64,000 bases of DNA from positions 1 to 64,000 of the forward strand of contig NZ_JACJHR010000008.1 of the NCBI RefSeq assembly GCF_014174495.1, given 5' to 3'. Positions within the stretch are counted from its first letter, which is position 1. Each line of letters opens with the position of its first letter. Below, piece after piece: positions 8,280 through 18,484 of the stretch. The translations under genes and the position numbers were made by a program. Under the pieces are notes generated by a model, which saw nothing but the letters and a program-made list of their open reading frames with translations, did not search any database and was not told the DNA's origin. Origin of the DNA: Amycolatopsis echigonensis (GTDB taxonomy: Bacteria; Actinomycetota; Actinomycetes; Mycobacteriales; Pseudonocardiaceae).

Positions 8280-8309
8280 GTGCCGGTGCCGGTCAGCACC
8301 GGCACTCAC
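8276..8309. terminator. bidirectional terminator between nitroreductase and purL
   Basis: GTGAGTGCCGGTGC (8276-8289) pairs perfectly with its complement at 8296-8309 around a 6-base loop. It includes the nitroreductase stop codon and lies six bases after the purL stop on the other strand, so it serves both convergent genes. Confidence 0.85.
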
Positions 8310-8315
8310 GAGGGC

Positions 8316-10607
8316 TCAGTCGAACAGCGCCGGAAGCGTCTTCTCCCAGGTCTCGCGCAGTTCTTCGAGAGTGAACTCCGTGATGCCCTGGATCTCCAGC
8401 GTGCCGGAATCCGGGTCGACCACGCCGGTCTTGCGCCACGGCAGGCCGCGGGCGGTGCACATCTCGGTGAACCGCAGCTCCTCCGTGCGCGGGACCGCCA
8501 CCAGCACGCGGCCGGAAGACTCCGAGAAGAGCTGCACGAACGGGTCCTGGTCGCGGTCGAGGAACACCCGGGCCCCGCACTGTCCAATGAGGACGGTTTC
8601 GGTGAGGGCCTGGGCCAGCCCGCCGTCGGCGAGGTCGTGCGCGGCGGAGATCATGCCGTCGCGCGAACCGGCCACCAGGATGTCGGCCAGCAGCTTTTCG
8701 CGGGCCAGGTCCACGCGGGGCGGGACGCCGCCGAGGTGCCCGTGCAGCTCGCGCGCCCAGGCCGAACCGTCCAGTTCGTCGTGGGTTTCGCCGAGCAGCA
8801 GCAGCGTCTCGCCCGCTTCCGCGCCGATGCCGGTCGGGATGCGGCGGGTGACGTCGTCGATCACGCCGAGCACCGCGATCACCGGGGTCGGCAGGATCGC
8901 CGTGTCACCGGTCTGGTTGAAGAAGCTGACGTTGCCGCCGGTGACCGGAATGCCCAGCTCGACGCACGCGTCGGCGAGACCGTGCACGGCCTGCTCGAAC
9001 TGCCACATCACGCCCGGGTCGGTCGGGGCGCCGAAGTTGAGGCAGTCGGACACCGCGACCGGGGTGGCGCCGCCGGTGGCGACGTTCCGGTACGCCTCGG
9101 CCAGCGCGAGCTGCGCGCCGCGGTACGGGTCGAGGTAGACGAACTTCGCGTTGCAGTCGGTGGAGACCGACACGCCGCGGTTGCTCTCCTCGTCGATCCG
9201 GATCATGCCCGAGTCGGACGGCTGGGCCAGCACCGAATTGCCGCGCACGTAGCGGTCGTACTGCGAGGTCACCCATTCCTTCGACGCCTGGTTCGGCGAC
9301 GCGATGAGCTTCAGGAAGTCCGCGCGCAGTTCTTCGGGCGTCGACGGACGCGGCAGCTTCGCGGAGGTGTCGGCGATCAGGCCGTCCTGGAACGCGGGGC
9401 GCTCGATCGGGCGGTCGTACACCGGGCCCTGGTGCGCGACGGTGTGCGCGGGCACGTCGACGACGACCTCGTCGTTCCACGTGATGACCAGGTGCTCGCC
9501 GTCGGTGACCTCGCCGATGTCGGTGGCGATGACGTCCCATTTGGCGCAGACCGCCATGAACGCGTCGACGTTCTCCGGCGCGACGACCGCGCACATGCGC
9601 TCCTGCGATTCGCTGGAGAGCACCTCGGCGGGCGTCATTCCGGTGGCGCGCAACGGAACCCGGTCGAGGTAGATGTGCATGCCGCCGTCACCGGCCGCGG
9701 CCAGCTCCGACGTCGCGCAGGACAGCCCTGCCCCGCCGAGATCCTGGATGCCGACGACCAGGTTTTCCTTGAACAGGTCGAGACAGCACTCGATGAGCAC
9801 CTTCTCGGTGAACGGGTCGCCGACCTGCACGCTGGGCAGCTTGCGCCGCCCGGACGCGGATTCGTCGCCGGAGAAGGTGTCGCTGGCGAGCACGGACACG
9901 CCGCCGATGCCGTCGAGACCGGTGCGCGCGCCGAACAGGATGATCTTGTTGCCGGAACCGGACGCGAACGCCAGGTGCAGGTCCTCGGTGCGCATCGCGC
10001 CCACGCACAGCGCGTTGACCAGCGGGTTGCCCGCGTAGGACGGGTCGAAGACCAGCTCGCCGCCGATGTTCGGCAGGCCGAGGCAGTTGCCGTAGCCGCC
10101 GACGCCCGCGACCACGCCGGGCAGCACGCGCTTGGTGTCCGGCGCGTCGGCCGGGCCGAAGCGCAGCGCGTCCTGCACCGCGAGCGGCCGCGCGCCCATC
10201 GCCATGATGTCGCGGACGATGCCGCCGACACCGGTGGCCGCGCCCTGGTACGGCTCCACATAGGACGGATGGTTGTGGCTTTCCACCTTGAAGGTGACCG
10301 CCCAGCCGTCGCCGATGTCGACGACGCCCGCGTTCTCGCCGATGCCGGCCAGCATCTTGGCCTTCATCTCGTCGGTGGCGGTCTCGCCGAAGTAGCGCAG
10401 ATGCTTCTTCGAAGACTTGTAGGAGCAGTGCTCGCTCCACATCACCGAGTACATCGCGAGCTCGGCGTCGGTGGGCCGGCGGCCGAGGATCTCCCGGATC
10501 CGCGCGTACTCGTCTTCGGCGAGGCCGAGTTCGACGTACGGCTGGCTCGTTTCCGGGGTCGCCGCGGCCACTGCGGTGGTGTCTGTGTTAACAACAGCGC
10601 TGGTCAC
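8316..10607 (-). CDS. purL: phosphoribosylformylglycinamidine synthase, large subunit PurL
   Basis: The synthetase subunit of FGAM synthase, which converts FGAR to FGAM with ATP and ammonia supplied by PurQ, with PurS as partner (step four of purine synthesis). About 763 residues, the size of the small PurL type. Motifs include [20 protein letters not shown] near the N-terminus, [24 protein letters not shown], and [20 protein letters not shown]. The start is uncertain: GTG at 10607 gives the expected N-terminus, but GTG at 10643 is also possible, with TAGTCT seven bases upstream. purQ and purS lie 5 kb upstream on the same strand. Confidence 0.95.
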   Translation of the reverse strand: MTSAVVNTDTTAVAAATPETSQPYVELGLAEDEYARIREILGRRPTDAELAMYSVMWSEHCSYKSSKKHLRYFGETATDEMKAKMLAGIGENAGVVDIGDGWAVTFKVESHNHPSYVEPYQGAATGVGGIVRDIMAMGARPLAVQDALRFGPADAPDTKRVLPGVVAGVGGYGNCLGLPNIGGELVFDPSYAGNPLVNALCVGAMRTEDLHLAFASGSGNKIILFGARTGLDGIGGVSVLASDTFSGDESASGRRKLPSVQVGDPFTEKVLIECCLDLFKENLVVGIQDLGGAGLSCATSELAAAGDGGMHIYLDRVPLRATGMTPAEVLSSESQERMCAVVAPENVDAFMAVCAKWDVIATDIGEVTDGEHLVITWNDEVVVDVPAHTVAHQGPVYDRPIERPAFQDGLIADTSAKLPRPSTPEELRADFLKLIASPNQASKEWVTSQYDRYVRGNSVLAQPSDSGMIRIDEESNRGVSVSTDCNAKFVYLDPYRGAQLALAEAYRNVATGGATPVAVSDCLNFGAPTDPGVMWQFEQAVHGLADACVELGIPVTGGNVSFFNQTGDTAILPTPVIAVLGVIDDVTRRIPTGIGAEAGETLLLLGETHDELDGSAWARELHGHLGGVPPRVDLAREKLLADILVAGSRDGMISAAHDLADGGLAQALTETVLIGQCGARVFLDRDQDPFVQLFSESSGRVLVAVPRTEELRFTEMCTARGLPWRKTGVVDPDSGTLEIQGITEFTLEELRETWEKTLPALFD

Positions 10608-10746
10608 AGTGTTTGTCCGACTGTCCGTGTCAGGGTTCGCCACAAGGCCAAGACTACGTGTAGGCCGGGTCACACCCGCAGCCGCCCGGCCTGGGTCCGC
10701 CGGGGATAAATCAGTCGCGCCGGACAGTCCCGGCGGCTTAGCGTCA

Positions 10747-12387
10747 GTGATCGTGCTTTCCGCCACGTACCGCTTTCCCGCCATCCGGCTTCCGGAGCAC
10801 CCGACGCCGGTCCGGTATCTGCTGGCGGTCCTGCGCGCGCGGCCGGGGCTCATCCTCGCCGCGATCGTCACCGGGGCCGGCTGGTCGCTGCCGAGCGCCC
10901 TGCTGCCGCTCGTGATCGGCCGGGGCGTCGGGGCGATCGCCGCGAGCGACTCGTCCGCCCTCGTGCGCTGGGCGCTGATCGCGGGCGTGCTCGGCGTGGC
11001 GCAGGCGCTGCTCGGCACCGGACTGCACTTCGCTTCGTACGGCCTGTGGATGCACGGCGCGGGATCCACCCAACGCCTGGTCACCGACCATACGACCCGG
11101 CTCGGCGCGTCCCTGCGCGACGCGACCAGCACGGGCAACGTCGTCGCGGTCACGTCGTCGGACATGAACTGGGTCGGCAACGCGTTCGAGGTCGTCGGCC
11201 GCACGTTCGGTTCGATCGTGGCGTTCGTGGTGATCGGGATCGCGATGCTCGGCACGTCGCCGGTGCTGGGCACGGTCGCGCTGGTCGGCGTCCCGCTCGC
11301 GGTGCTCGGCATCGGTCCGCTGCTCGCGCCGCTGCAGAAGCGGAAAACCACGCAGCGGGAGAATCTGAGCGACGTGAACGCACTCGGCGCGGACATCGTG
11401 TCCGGGTTGCGCATCCTGCGCGGCGTCGGCGGCGAACGGCGGTTCCTGCGCCGGTTCCGCGAAGCCAGCCAGCTGGTGCGGCGCTCCGGCGTCGAGGTCG
11501 GGCGCAGCGAATCCTGGCTCGCCGGCGCGGAGGTGCTGCTGCCCGGGCTGGTCACGGTGGCGATCACCTGGCTGGGCGCGCGGCTCGCGCTCGACGGCAC
11601 GATCGGCGTCGGCGAACTGGTGGCGTTCTACGGTCTTTCGGCGTTCCTCGTGGTGCCGGTCAGCACGGCGACCGAACAGGTCAGCTCGCTCAGCTCGGGC
11701 CTGGTCGCGGCGCGCAAGGTGTGCACGCTGCTGGCCCTGCGACCGAAGCTCGCCGACCCGGTGTCGCCGCGGCCGCTGCCGGACGGTCCGCTGGAGCTGG
11801 TGGACACCGCCAGCGGCATCCGGATCGAGCCGGGCAAGCTGACGGTCGTCGACCTCGGCGCCGAGGCGGAGGCGATCGCCGCCCGGATGAGCCGGTTCGC
11901 CGACGCGGACGCGGGCGAGCAGGTGCTGATCGGCGGGGTGCCCGCGGATCAGGTCGCGCTCGCCGAACTGCGCCGGCGGGTGGTGTACGCGCACAACCAG
12001 GACCTGTGGTTTTCCGGCGTGCTGCGTGCTCAGCTGACTCCGGAGCATCCGCGCGAGGTCGACATCTTCTCGGCCCTGCACGCGGCGGACGCCGAGGACA
12101 TCATCGAGGCCCTCCCGCGCGGCGTCGACGAGCTGATCGGCGAGCGCGGCCGCGAGGTGTCCGGCGGGCAGCGGCAGCGATTGAGCCTGGCCCGCGCGCT
12201 CGCGATGGACTCCGACGTGCTGCTGCTCGACGAGCCGACGTCGGCGGTCGACGCGCACACCGAAGCCCGGATCACCCAGCGCGTCAAGGAATTGCGGGCC
12301 GGGCGGACCACGGTGGTGTTCAGTCAGAGTCCACTGTGGAGGAACGTGGCCGACGAGGTCGTGCACGGAAAGGCAGTGACGGTATGA
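10747..12387 (+). CDS. ABC exporter subunit A, ATPase lacking Walker A
   Basis: A 546-residue half-transporter with about six N-terminal membrane helices (from [21 protein letters not shown] onward) and a C-terminal nucleotide-binding domain. The domain keeps the signature [15 protein letters not shown] and Walker [13 protein letters not shown] with its catalytic Glu, but where GxxGxGK(S/T) should stand it reads [15 protein letters not shown], so there is no P-loop. The H-loop His is replaced as well (FSQSPLW). It overlaps the next gene by ATGA, so the two surely form a heterodimer. GTG at 10747 is chosen; GTG 10753 is an alternative. The substrate is unknown. Confidence 0.88.
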   Translation: MIVLSATYRFPAIRLPEHPTPVRYLLAVLRARPGLILAAIVTGAGWSLPSALLPLVIGRGVGAIAASDSSALVRWALIAGVLGVAQALLGTGLHFASYGLWMHGAGSTQRLVTDHTTRLGASLRDATSTGNVVAVTSSDMNWVGNAFEVVGRTFGSIVAFVVIGIAMLGTSPVLGTVALVGVPLAVLGIGPLLAPLQKRKTTQRENLSDVNALGADIVSGLRILRGVGGERRFLRRFREASQLVRRSGVEVGRSESWLAGAEVLLPGLVTVAITWLGARLALDGTIGVGELVAFYGLSAFLVVPVSTATEQVSSLSSGLVAARKVCTLLALRPKLADPVSPRPLPDGPLELVDTASGIRIEPGKLTVVDLGAEAEAIAARMSRFADADAGEQVLIGGVPADQVALAELRRRVVYAHNQDLWFSGVLRAQLTPEHPREVDIFSALHAADAEDIIEALPRGVDELIGERGREVSGGQRQRLSLARALAMDSDVLLLDEPTSAVDAHTEARITQRVKELRAGRTTVVFSQSPLWRNVADEVVHGKAVTV

Positions 12388-14126
12388 CGACGCGGCTCCC
12401 GCTGGCGTCGAAACGCGAAGTGCGACGCTGGGCGAAACGCGTAGCGGTCGAACACCGGCGCGAGTTTTCCATGGTGCTCGGCCTCTTCTGCCTGGCCACG
12501 GTGGTCGGGCTGGCCGGGCCGCAGCTGCTCGGCAGGCTCGTGGACGGCGTGGTCGAGCACGGCACGACGCTCCAGGTCGACCTGCTGGCCGTGGCGTTCG
12601 TGGTGGTGCTCGTGCTGCAGGCGTGGGCGAGGAAGGCGGCGCGGCTGCGCGGCCGGATGTTCGGCGAGCGTGTGCTGGCGGAGACCCGCGAACGGTTCGT
12701 CACGAACGCGCTCGACCTGCCGCTCGGCACCGTCGAGGCGGCCGGTACCGGCGACCTGCTCAGCCGGGCGACCAGCGACATCAACCGGCTGGACGTCGCG
12801 GTGCGGTTCGCCGCGCCGGAAATCCTGATCGCCGCGGTGACGGTGCTGTTCACGACCATCGCGATGATCGTGACGTCGCCGCTGCTCGCCTTGGCCCTGC
12901 TGGTGGCGATACCGCTGCTGGTGCCGGTGAACATCTGGTACCAGCGGAAGATCCCGACCGCGTTCGCGTGGATGCTCGACCGCTGGGGCGACCTGCAGTC
13001 GATCACCCACGAGACCGTGGAGGGCGCGCGGACCACGGAGGCGCTCAACCTCACCCAGCGGCGCATGCGCACCGGGCACCACGCGCTCGACCAGGCGACG
13101 CTCGGGGAACGCCGGATGCGAGCGCTGCAGATGCGCTGGCTTCCGTCGCTCGAGATCAGCTACGTGCTGCCGATCGCCGCTCTCCTGCTGCTGGGTTTGT
13201 TCGCCTACCGCCAGGGCTGGGCCGGGCTCGGCACGATCACGACGATGCTCGCGTACGCGCAGGCGATGACCGCTCCGCTCAGCGAGGCGATGTTCTGGCT
13301 GGAGGACCTGCAGGTCGCGGTGGCCGCGACGCGCCGGATCCTCGGCGTGCAGCCGACCGAAGCGGCGGACAAGGTCACCGACGTGCCGCGCGGGCGCGAC
13401 ATCGAGGTGCGCGACGTCCGGTTCGGCTACACCTCCGACCGCGAGGTGCTGCACGGCATCACGCTGAGCGTGCCGCGAGGAGAACGGCTGGCGATCGTCG
13501 GGCCGTCCGGCGCGGGCAAGTCGACGCTGGGCAGGCTGCTGGCCGGGATCTCGGCACCAACGCAGGGGTCGATCCGGGTCGGCGGCACCGAGGTGTCGAC
13601 GCTCGCGGACGACGTGCTGCGCGGCGAGGTTCTGCTGCTGACGCAGGAACACCACACGTTTTCCGGGACGCTGCGGGACAACCTGGCGCTGCCTGCCCGG
13701 CGCGGCGGCGGAGACTGGACCGACGAGGAACTGATGGCCGCGCTCGCGTCCGCCGGCGCGGCGGAGTGGGCGGCCGGGCTGCCGGACGGGCTGGACACGA
13801 AGCTCGGCTCGGGCGCGTACGCGGTCCCGGCCGGTCTCGCGCAGCAACTGGCGCTGGCCCGGGTCGTCCTGGCCGATCCGCACACGCTGGTGCTGGACGA
13901 GGCGACGTCGCTGCTGGACACCGGTTCGGCGCGGGAGCTGGAACGGTCGCTGAACGCGGTGCTCGAAGGCCGCACGGTGATCGCCATCGCGCACCGGCTG
14001 CACACGGCCGCGGCGGCGGACCGGGTCGCGGTGGTCGAGGGCGGCAAGATCACCGAACTCGGCCCCCATCAGGACCTGATCGCGGCGGGCGGTCCCTACT
14101 CGCGGCTCGTGGAGGCGGCGAGCTGA
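12384..14126 (+). CDS. ABC exporter subunit B, ATPase with degenerate signature
   Basis: A 580-residue half-transporter with N-terminal membrane helices (MVLGLFCLATVVGLAGPQLL and others) and a C-terminal ATPase domain. Walker A is intact (GPSGAGKST), as are the Q-loop (LLTQEHHTFSG), Walker B (TLVLDEATSLLD) and H-loop (AIAHRLHTA). The signature is degenerate: VPAGLAQQLALARV in place of LSGGQ. It therefore complements subunit A, which has the signature but no P-loop, leaving one complete composite ATP site. The family exports lipids, peptides or drugs; nothing here identifies the cargo. The ATG overlaps the stop of subunit A. Confidence 0.9.
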   Translation: MTTRLPLASKREVRRWAKRVAVEHRREFSMVLGLFCLATVVGLAGPQLLGRLVDGVVEHGTTLQVDLLAVAFVVVLVLQAWARKAARLRGRMFGERVLAETRERFVTNALDLPLGTVEAAGTGDLLSRATSDINRLDVAVRFAAPEILIAAVTVLFTTIAMIVTSPLLALALLVAIPLLVPVNIWYQRKIPTAFAWMLDRWGDLQSITHETVEGARTTEALNLTQRRMRTGHHALDQATLGERRMRALQMRWLPSLEISYVLPIAALLLLGLFAYRQGWAGLGTITTMLAYAQAMTAPLSEAMFWLEDLQVAVAATRRILGVQPTEAADKVTDVPRGRDIEVRDVRFGYTSDREVLHGITLSVPRGERLAIVGPSGAGKSTLGRLLAGISAPTQGSIRVGGTEVSTLADDVLRGEVLLLTQEHHTFSGTLRDNLALPARRGGGDWTDEELMAALASAGAAEWAAGLPDGLDTKLGSGAYAVPAGLAQQLALARVVLADPHTLVLDEATSLLDTGSARELERSLNAVLEGRTVIAIAHRLHTAAAADRVAVVEGGKITELGPHQDLIAAGGPYSRLVEAAS

Positions 14127-14233
14127 AGGGCGATTCCCGGACGGCAAATCTGGCGCGGTGAAAGCTGCGGCGGAACTTTGGAGGAATCAGATTTCCCCAA
14201 ATACACTACCCGCATCGAAAGGGGGAGCGGGTA

Positions 14234-15583
14234 GTGACTGAGAAAATGGGGGGCCGGCGGGTCCTTCTCGTAAGCTCGGCATTTCTGGCAGCCGTGGTGA
14301 TCGCGGCGATCGTGGTACCGCTCGCGCTCAACAGCGGCAAGGTGCCCGGCCACGCGATCGCGGTGTCCCAGCCAGGCTCATGGCAGCTGGGATCGGACCG
14401 GATCCCGCCGTACGAGAACGGCATCGATTCCTGGGTCGTGGGCGACGAGCTGGTGCTGGTGAACGACACCTATGCGGTCGCGTACGCGCGGAGCGACGGC
14501 AAGGAACGCTGGAGAATCCCCTCCCCCTCCGGCCATTTCTGCGGGGCGAGCACCTCTGTCGTCGATAACCACATCGCCGTCGGCTATGGGGATCTCTGCT
14601 CGAGCGCGGCCGTGCTGGATGTCAACGCGGGAAAGCTGCTGTGGCAGCGGGCGATGCCCATCACCTCGTCGGGAAGCCCGTCGGAGGCGAAACTCGACGA
14701 GCACGCAGTGCTGGAGATCGTCGGCGGTTCGGTCGTGGTCGTGCACTACCAACAGCTGCTCGGGCTGGACGCGGCCACCGGCGCCGTCCGCTGGTCCGAG
14801 GTCTCGCCACCGACCGACGAGAAGGTGTACTCGAACTGCATCCCGTCGGACGGGGTGCCGCGGACCGCGGACTTCGTGCTGCTGTCCCACTGCAGCGCCA
14901 AGGACTCTGGCGAGGACTTGTACGTCGCCGTTTCCGTCGATCCCACGACCGGAAAAACCAAGCAGCACAACGAGTTTGTGAAGAGCAAGTCCTACCTCAC
15001 GATGGCGTGGGTGAGCGCGTCGCCACTGGTCGCCTACCTCAGCGATGCATCGAAAGGGGTGTACGAAACTCTCGACGACTCGCTCGAACCGGTTTCCACC
15101 ATCGAGGCCGGAGACGCGTTGAACGGCTTCATGGGCGACGACGGATTCGGCTACAGCCTGAGCGGGATCTCCAACGGCACGTCGCATCGACGTTCGCGAT
15201 CACTCGTCACGGGCACCACGATGATCGCGCTGACAAGCCCGCAGAAGCCCAATCGCCTCGCCGCGTTCGACCTCCACACCGGTGCCAAACGCTGGGGAGC
15301 TCCGGCACCCGGCGGCGGCATTGTGGCGGCACCGCTCGCGGTGGACCACGGGCAGGTGATCGCCGTGGTCTCCGCTGGCCAGGACAGTCCTGACCAGCAC
15401 ATCGTCAAGTTCTCACTGGACACCGGAGCTGTGACACCCGTGCGCACGGTCTCGCTCACGGGTTCCGGCGATCGCCGCTTGGCACCGTGGTTCTGCCGCT
15501 TGTTCTGGGCGGACGGGGCCGTTTTCGGAGTCCGCGGGATCTACAGCGGGCAGTCCGCGGCGCTGGTCTTCCGGCTCGGCTGA
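14234..15583 (+). CDS. membrane-anchored PQQ-like beta-propeller protein
   Basis: A 449-residue protein with one N-terminal membrane helix (RRVLLVSSAFLAAVVIAAIVV, residues 8-28) and an extracellular domain made of beta-propeller blades of the PQQ-like type: LVLVNDTYAVAYARSDGKERWRI, AVLDVNAGKLLWQR, LGLDAATGAVRWSE and AAFDLHTGAKRWG are repeated blade motifs. Such proteins often bind partners at the cell surface; no catalytic residue is evident. GTG at 14234 is preceded by GGGGGAG. It follows the ABC exporter pair by about 100 bases, and could be part of the same unit, though this is uncertain. Confidence 0.8.
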   Translation: MTEKMGGRRVLLVSSAFLAAVVIAAIVVPLALNSGKVPGHAIAVSQPGSWQLGSDRIPPYENGIDSWVVGDELVLVNDTYAVAYARSDGKERWRIPSPSGHFCGASTSVVDNHIAVGYGDLCSSAAVLDVNAGKLLWQRAMPITSSGSPSEAKLDEHAVLEIVGGSVVVVHYQQLLGLDAATGAVRWSEVSPPTDEKVYSNCIPSDGVPRTADFVLLSHCSAKDSGEDLYVAVSVDPTTGKTKQHNEFVKSKSYLTMAWVSASPLVAYLSDASKGVYETLDDSLEPVSTIEAGDALNGFMGDDGFGYSLSGISNGTSHRRSRSLVTGTTMIALTSPQKPNRLAAFDLHTGAKRWGAPAPGGGIVAAPLAVDHGQVIAVVSAGQDSPDQHIVKFSLDTGAVTPVRTVSLTGSGDRRLAPWFCRLFWADGAVFGVRGIYSGQSAALVFRLG

Positions 15584-15604
15584 ACACGGTCATCCCAGCC
15601 CCAG

Positions 15605-15657
15605 TCCGTGAAGGGAACTGTGCGGGACTCAGAGTCCCGGCTGGTTCCCTTCACGGA
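15605..15657. terminator. two-stage hairpin between convergent genes
   Basis: Outer arms TCCGTGAAGGGAAC (15605-15618) and its exact complement (15644-15657) enclose an inner GGGACTC (15624-15630) / GAGTCCC (15632-15638). It lies between the beta-propeller gene and purQ, ending both. The outer arm resembles the repeats at 204-258, which suggests a dispersed family. Confidence 0.7.
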
Positions 15658-15667
15658 TGCGGGCACC

Positions 15668-16345
15668 TTAGGCTTTCACGAGCGCGTCGACCGCGCTGTA
15701 GAACAGGCCGAGGCCGTCGTCGGACGGGCCGGTGAGCGCGTCGATCGCGTGCTCCGGATGCGGCATGAGACCGACCACGCGGCCGTTCTCGCTGGTGACG
15801 CCCGCGATGTCGTTGCGGGAGCCGTTCGGGTTGCCGCCGACGTAGCGGAACACCACGCGGCCTTCCGCCTCCAGCATGTCCACAGTGGACTGTTCGGCGA
15901 CGTAGCAGCCGTCGTTGTTCTTGACCGGCACCAGGATTTCCGCGCCCGCCTCGAAACGCGTGGTCCACGCGGTGGTGTTGTTGTCCACGCGCAGCCACTG
16001 GTCGCGGCACACGAAGTGCAGGCCGACGTTGCGGATCATGGCGCCGGGCAGCAGACCGGCCTCGCACAGGATCTGGAAGCCGTTGCAGATGCCGAGCACC
16101 GGCATGCCCTTGCGGGCCGCGTCGATGACCGAGGACATCACCGGCGCGTAGCGGGCGATCACGCCGGCGCGCAGGTAGTCGCCGTAGGAGAAGCCGCCGG
16201 GGACGACGACCGCGTCGACGCCCTTCAGGTCGTCGTCGGCGTGCCAGAGCGAAACCGCCTCGGCCTCGGCGTAGCGGACCGCGCGGGCGGCGTCGCCGTC
16301 GTCGAGCGTGCCGGGGAAGGTGATGACGCCGATGCGGGCGCTCAC
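15668..16345 (-). CDS. purQ: FGAM synthase glutaminase subunit PurQ
   Basis: A 225-residue class I glutamine amidotransferase that releases ammonia for PurL. The nucleophile lies in GICNGFQIL, and the catalytic His and Glu in PHPEHAID near the C-terminus; [13 protein letters not shown] is typical of PurQ. GTG at 16345 is chosen because it overlaps the purS stop (GTGA) and leads directly into [10 protein letters not shown]. It is co-transcribed with purS and ends at the hairpin at 15605. Confidence 0.96.
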   Translation of the reverse strand: MSARIGVITFPGTLDDGDAARAVRYAEAEAVSLWHADDDLKGVDAVVVPGGFSYGDYLRAGVIARYAPVMSSVIDAARKGMPVLGICNGFQILCEAGLLPGAMIRNVGLHFVCRDQWLRVDNNTTAWTTRFEAGAEILVPVKNNDGCYVAEQSTVDMLEAEGRVVFRYVGGNPNGSRNDIAGVTSENGRVVGLMPHPEHAIDALTGPSDDGLGLFYSAVDALVKA

Positions 16346-16581
16346 GCCTCCACCCGCCGGATCGTCCACTGCTCGATCACCGGGTTGGCGAGGAACCCCT
16401 CGGCCATCTTGGCCAGCGTCTCGTCATCGACGTCGTCGTCGACCTCGAGTTCGAAATGCCGCCCCTGGCGCACGTCGGCGACCCCGGAAAAGCCCAGCCG
16501 CGGCAGCGCGCGCGCCACCGCCTGGCCCTGCGGGTCGAGGATCTCGGGTTTGGGCATGACGTCGACAACGACTCGAGCCAC
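16342..16581 (-). CDS. purS: FGAM synthase subunit PurS
   Basis: A 79-residue small subunit that bridges PurQ and PurL in the FGAM synthase complex. The sequence [18 protein letters not shown] and the C-terminal [15 protein letters not shown] match the family in length and order. GTG at 16581 is preceded by AAGGAG; the open frame continues upstream, but that part is unlike PurS. The stop overlaps the purQ start. Confidence 0.95.
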   Translation of the reverse strand: MARVVVDVMPKPEILDPQGQAVARALPRLGFSGVADVRQGRHFELEVDDDVDDETLAKMAEGFLANPVIEQWTIRRVEA

Positions 16582-16674
16582 GGCTGGCTGCTCCTTATTT
16601 CTGCAGGTCGTGGGTGCGGTTGAAGCGTACTTCACCAGCCTGACCGGCAGACAGACCGGTATCGAGGGGGAGAC

Positions 16675-16821
16675 GTGAACCACCTGCCGCAGGGGCAGTT
16701 CCCGCCGCGGACCGCCGGAAGGATGATCGTGCACGTCGACGCCGAACTCGACGGGTCGGCCAGCCAGGGCGGCGCGGTGGACGGCGCGTGGACCACCTCC
16801 TTCGACCCCACTTCTGACTGA
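16675..16821 (+). CDS. small hypothetical protein divergent from purS
   Basis: A 48-codon frame starting with GTG at 16675, preceded at a good distance by GAGGGGGAG. Third positions are G or C in about 44 of 48 codons, as in the neighbouring real genes. The product (VNHLPQGQFPPRTAGRMIV...) has no membrane helix or known motif. It lies 94 bases from purS and 82 bases before the GMC oxidoreductase gene. It could be a genuine small protein or a leader peptide; nothing more can be said. Confidence 0.4.
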   Translation: MNHLPQGQFPPRTAGRMIVHVDAELDGSASQGGAVDGAWTTSFDPTSD

Positions 16822-16903
16822 TCGGTTTTCCGGGGACTTGCGCGTAGCGTGACCTGCGCCATGATGTGTCGTTGACAGGGCGTCAACACGACCGGGAGGC
16901 AGC

Positions 16904-18484
16904 GTGCCAGAGCAGGACTCCTTCGACTACGTGATCGTCGGCGCGGGCAGTGCGGGCTGCGTCCTGGCGAACCGGCTGAGCGAGGACCCGTCCGCGCGGG
17001 TGCTGCTGCTCGAGGCGGGCGGCGAGGACACCGCGGACGAGGTCCGGATCCCGGCGGCGTTCGCGTCGCTGTTCAAGACGAAATGGGACTGGAACTACGA
17101 GACCGTCGAGCAGAAGCACACCGGCAAGAGGGAGTACTGGCCGCGCGGCCGGATGCTCGGCGGCTGCTCGTCGATCAACGCGATGATCTACATCCGCGGC
17201 AACCGCGCCGACTACGACGGCTGGCGCGATGCGCACGGAGCAACCGGCTGGGGCTGGGACGACGTGCTGCCGTACTTCAAGCGCGCCGAGGGCAATCAGC
17301 GCTTCGGCGGTCCGCTGCACGGCACGGACGGCCCGCTGCACGTCGAGGACCGGCGGTTCACGCACGAGCTGTCGCACGCGTGGGTGGACAGCGCGGTCGC
17401 GTGGGGGCTCAAGCACACGGACGACTTCAACGGCGAATCGCAGGAGGGCGCCGGGCTCTACCAGGTCACGTGCAAGCGTGGTCGACGCTGGTCCACCGCG
17501 GACGCTTACCTGCGGCCCGCTTTGTCGCGGCCGAACCTGACGGTGCGGACGAACGCGCAGGTCACCCAGGTGGTTTTCGAGGGCACGCGAGCGGTCGGTG
17601 TGTCCTATTTGGACAAGGGAGTGCCGACGACGGTCCGCGCGGACGCTGAGGTCCTGTTGTCCGGCGGCGCGATCAACTCGCCGCAGTTGCTGATGCTGTC
17701 CGGCGTCGGACCGGCCGAGCACCTGCGCGAGCTGGGCATCGACGTGGTCGCCGCGCTGCCCGGCGTCGGCGACAACCTGCACGACCACCCGGCGGTCGGC
17801 GTGATCTGGTCGACGAAGGGCACTACGGACATCGCGGACTCCGCGACGCCGGCCGGGCTGATGCGCTACCAGCTCACCAAACGCGGCCCGCTCGCGTCGA
17901 ACATCGGCGAGGCGGGGGCGTTCTACTCGACCCGCGACGGACTGGCCGCGCCGGACATGCAGATCCACGTGGCCCCGACGTTGTTCTATGACAACGGACT
18001 GCGCGAACCGACGTGCCCCGGGTTCACGTCGGCAGCCACGCTGGTCGACGTCGCGAGCCGTGGCCGGCTGCGGCTGAAGTCGGCGAATCCGTTGTGGAAG
18101 CCGGAAATCGATCCGGCGTATTACGCGGAATCGATCGACCTGGAGACGGTGAAGTCGGCGTTGCGGTCGCTGATCGAGATCGGACGGTCGGGTCCGTTGG
18201 CGAAGTTCTTGGACCGGCCGTTCCTGCCTGCGACGCATGATCTGTCGGACGAGGCGTTGACTGAGCACGTCCGGCAGAACACGCAGACGCTGTACCACCC
18301 GGTCGGCACGTGCGCGATGGGCAGCGGCGAACATGCGGTGGTGGACCCGGATTTGAAGGTGCGTGGGGTTTCGGGGCTGCGAGTGGTAGACGCCTCGGTG
18401 ATGCCGGTGGTGCCGCGAGGGAACACCAACGCGCCGACGATCATGGTGGCGGAGAAGGCGGCCGATCTGATTCGTTCTCGATGA
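16904..18484 (+). CDS. GMC-family FAD oxidoreductase (choline dehydrogenase-like)
   Basis: A 526-residue flavoprotein. The Rossmann FAD motif DYVIVGAGSAGCVLANRL is at residues 8-25, GRMLGGCSSINAMIYIRG is the first GMC signature, SGGAINSPQLLMLSGVGP the second, and the active-site His lies in TLYHPVGTCAMG, followed by NTNAPTIMVAEKAADL. The family oxidises alcohols; choline or another primary alcohol is plausible, but the substrate is unknown, and no betaine aldehyde dehydrogenase is adjacent. The GTG start at 16904 follows GGGAGGCAGC. The stop overlaps the start of the next gene. Confidence 0.92.
   Translation: MPEQDSFDYVIVGAGSAGCVLANRLSEDPSARVLLLEAGGEDTADEVRIPAAFASLFKTKWDWNYETVEQKHTGKREYWPRGRMLGGCSSINAMIYIRGNRADYDGWRDAHGATGWGWDDVLPYFKRAEGNQRFGGPLHGTDGPLHVEDRRFTHELSHAWVDSAVAWGLKHTDDFNGESQEGAGLYQVTCKRGRRWSTADAYLRPALSRPNLTVRTNAQVTQVVFEGTRAVGVSYLDKGVPTTVRADAEVLLSGGAINSPQLLMLSGVGPAEHLRELGIDVVAALPGVGDNLHDHPAVGVIWSTKGTTDIADSATPAGLMRYQLTKRGPLASNIGEAGAFYSTRDGLAAPDMQIHVAPTLFYDNGLREPTCPGFTSAATLVDVASRGRLRLKSANPLWKPEIDPAYYAESIDLETVKSALRSLIEIGRSGPLAKFLDRPFLPATHDLSDEALTEHVRQNTQTLYHPVGTCAMGSGEHAVVDPDLKVRGVSGLRVVDASVMPVVPRGNTNAPTIMVAEKAADLIRSR

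Noticed and set aside
8280..10709. Very long open frame on the plus strand opposite purL (about 800 codons)
   Set aside because: It is Arg/Ala/Asp/His-rich, has no family resemblance and mirrors the GC bias of purL on the other strand; purL is unmistakable.
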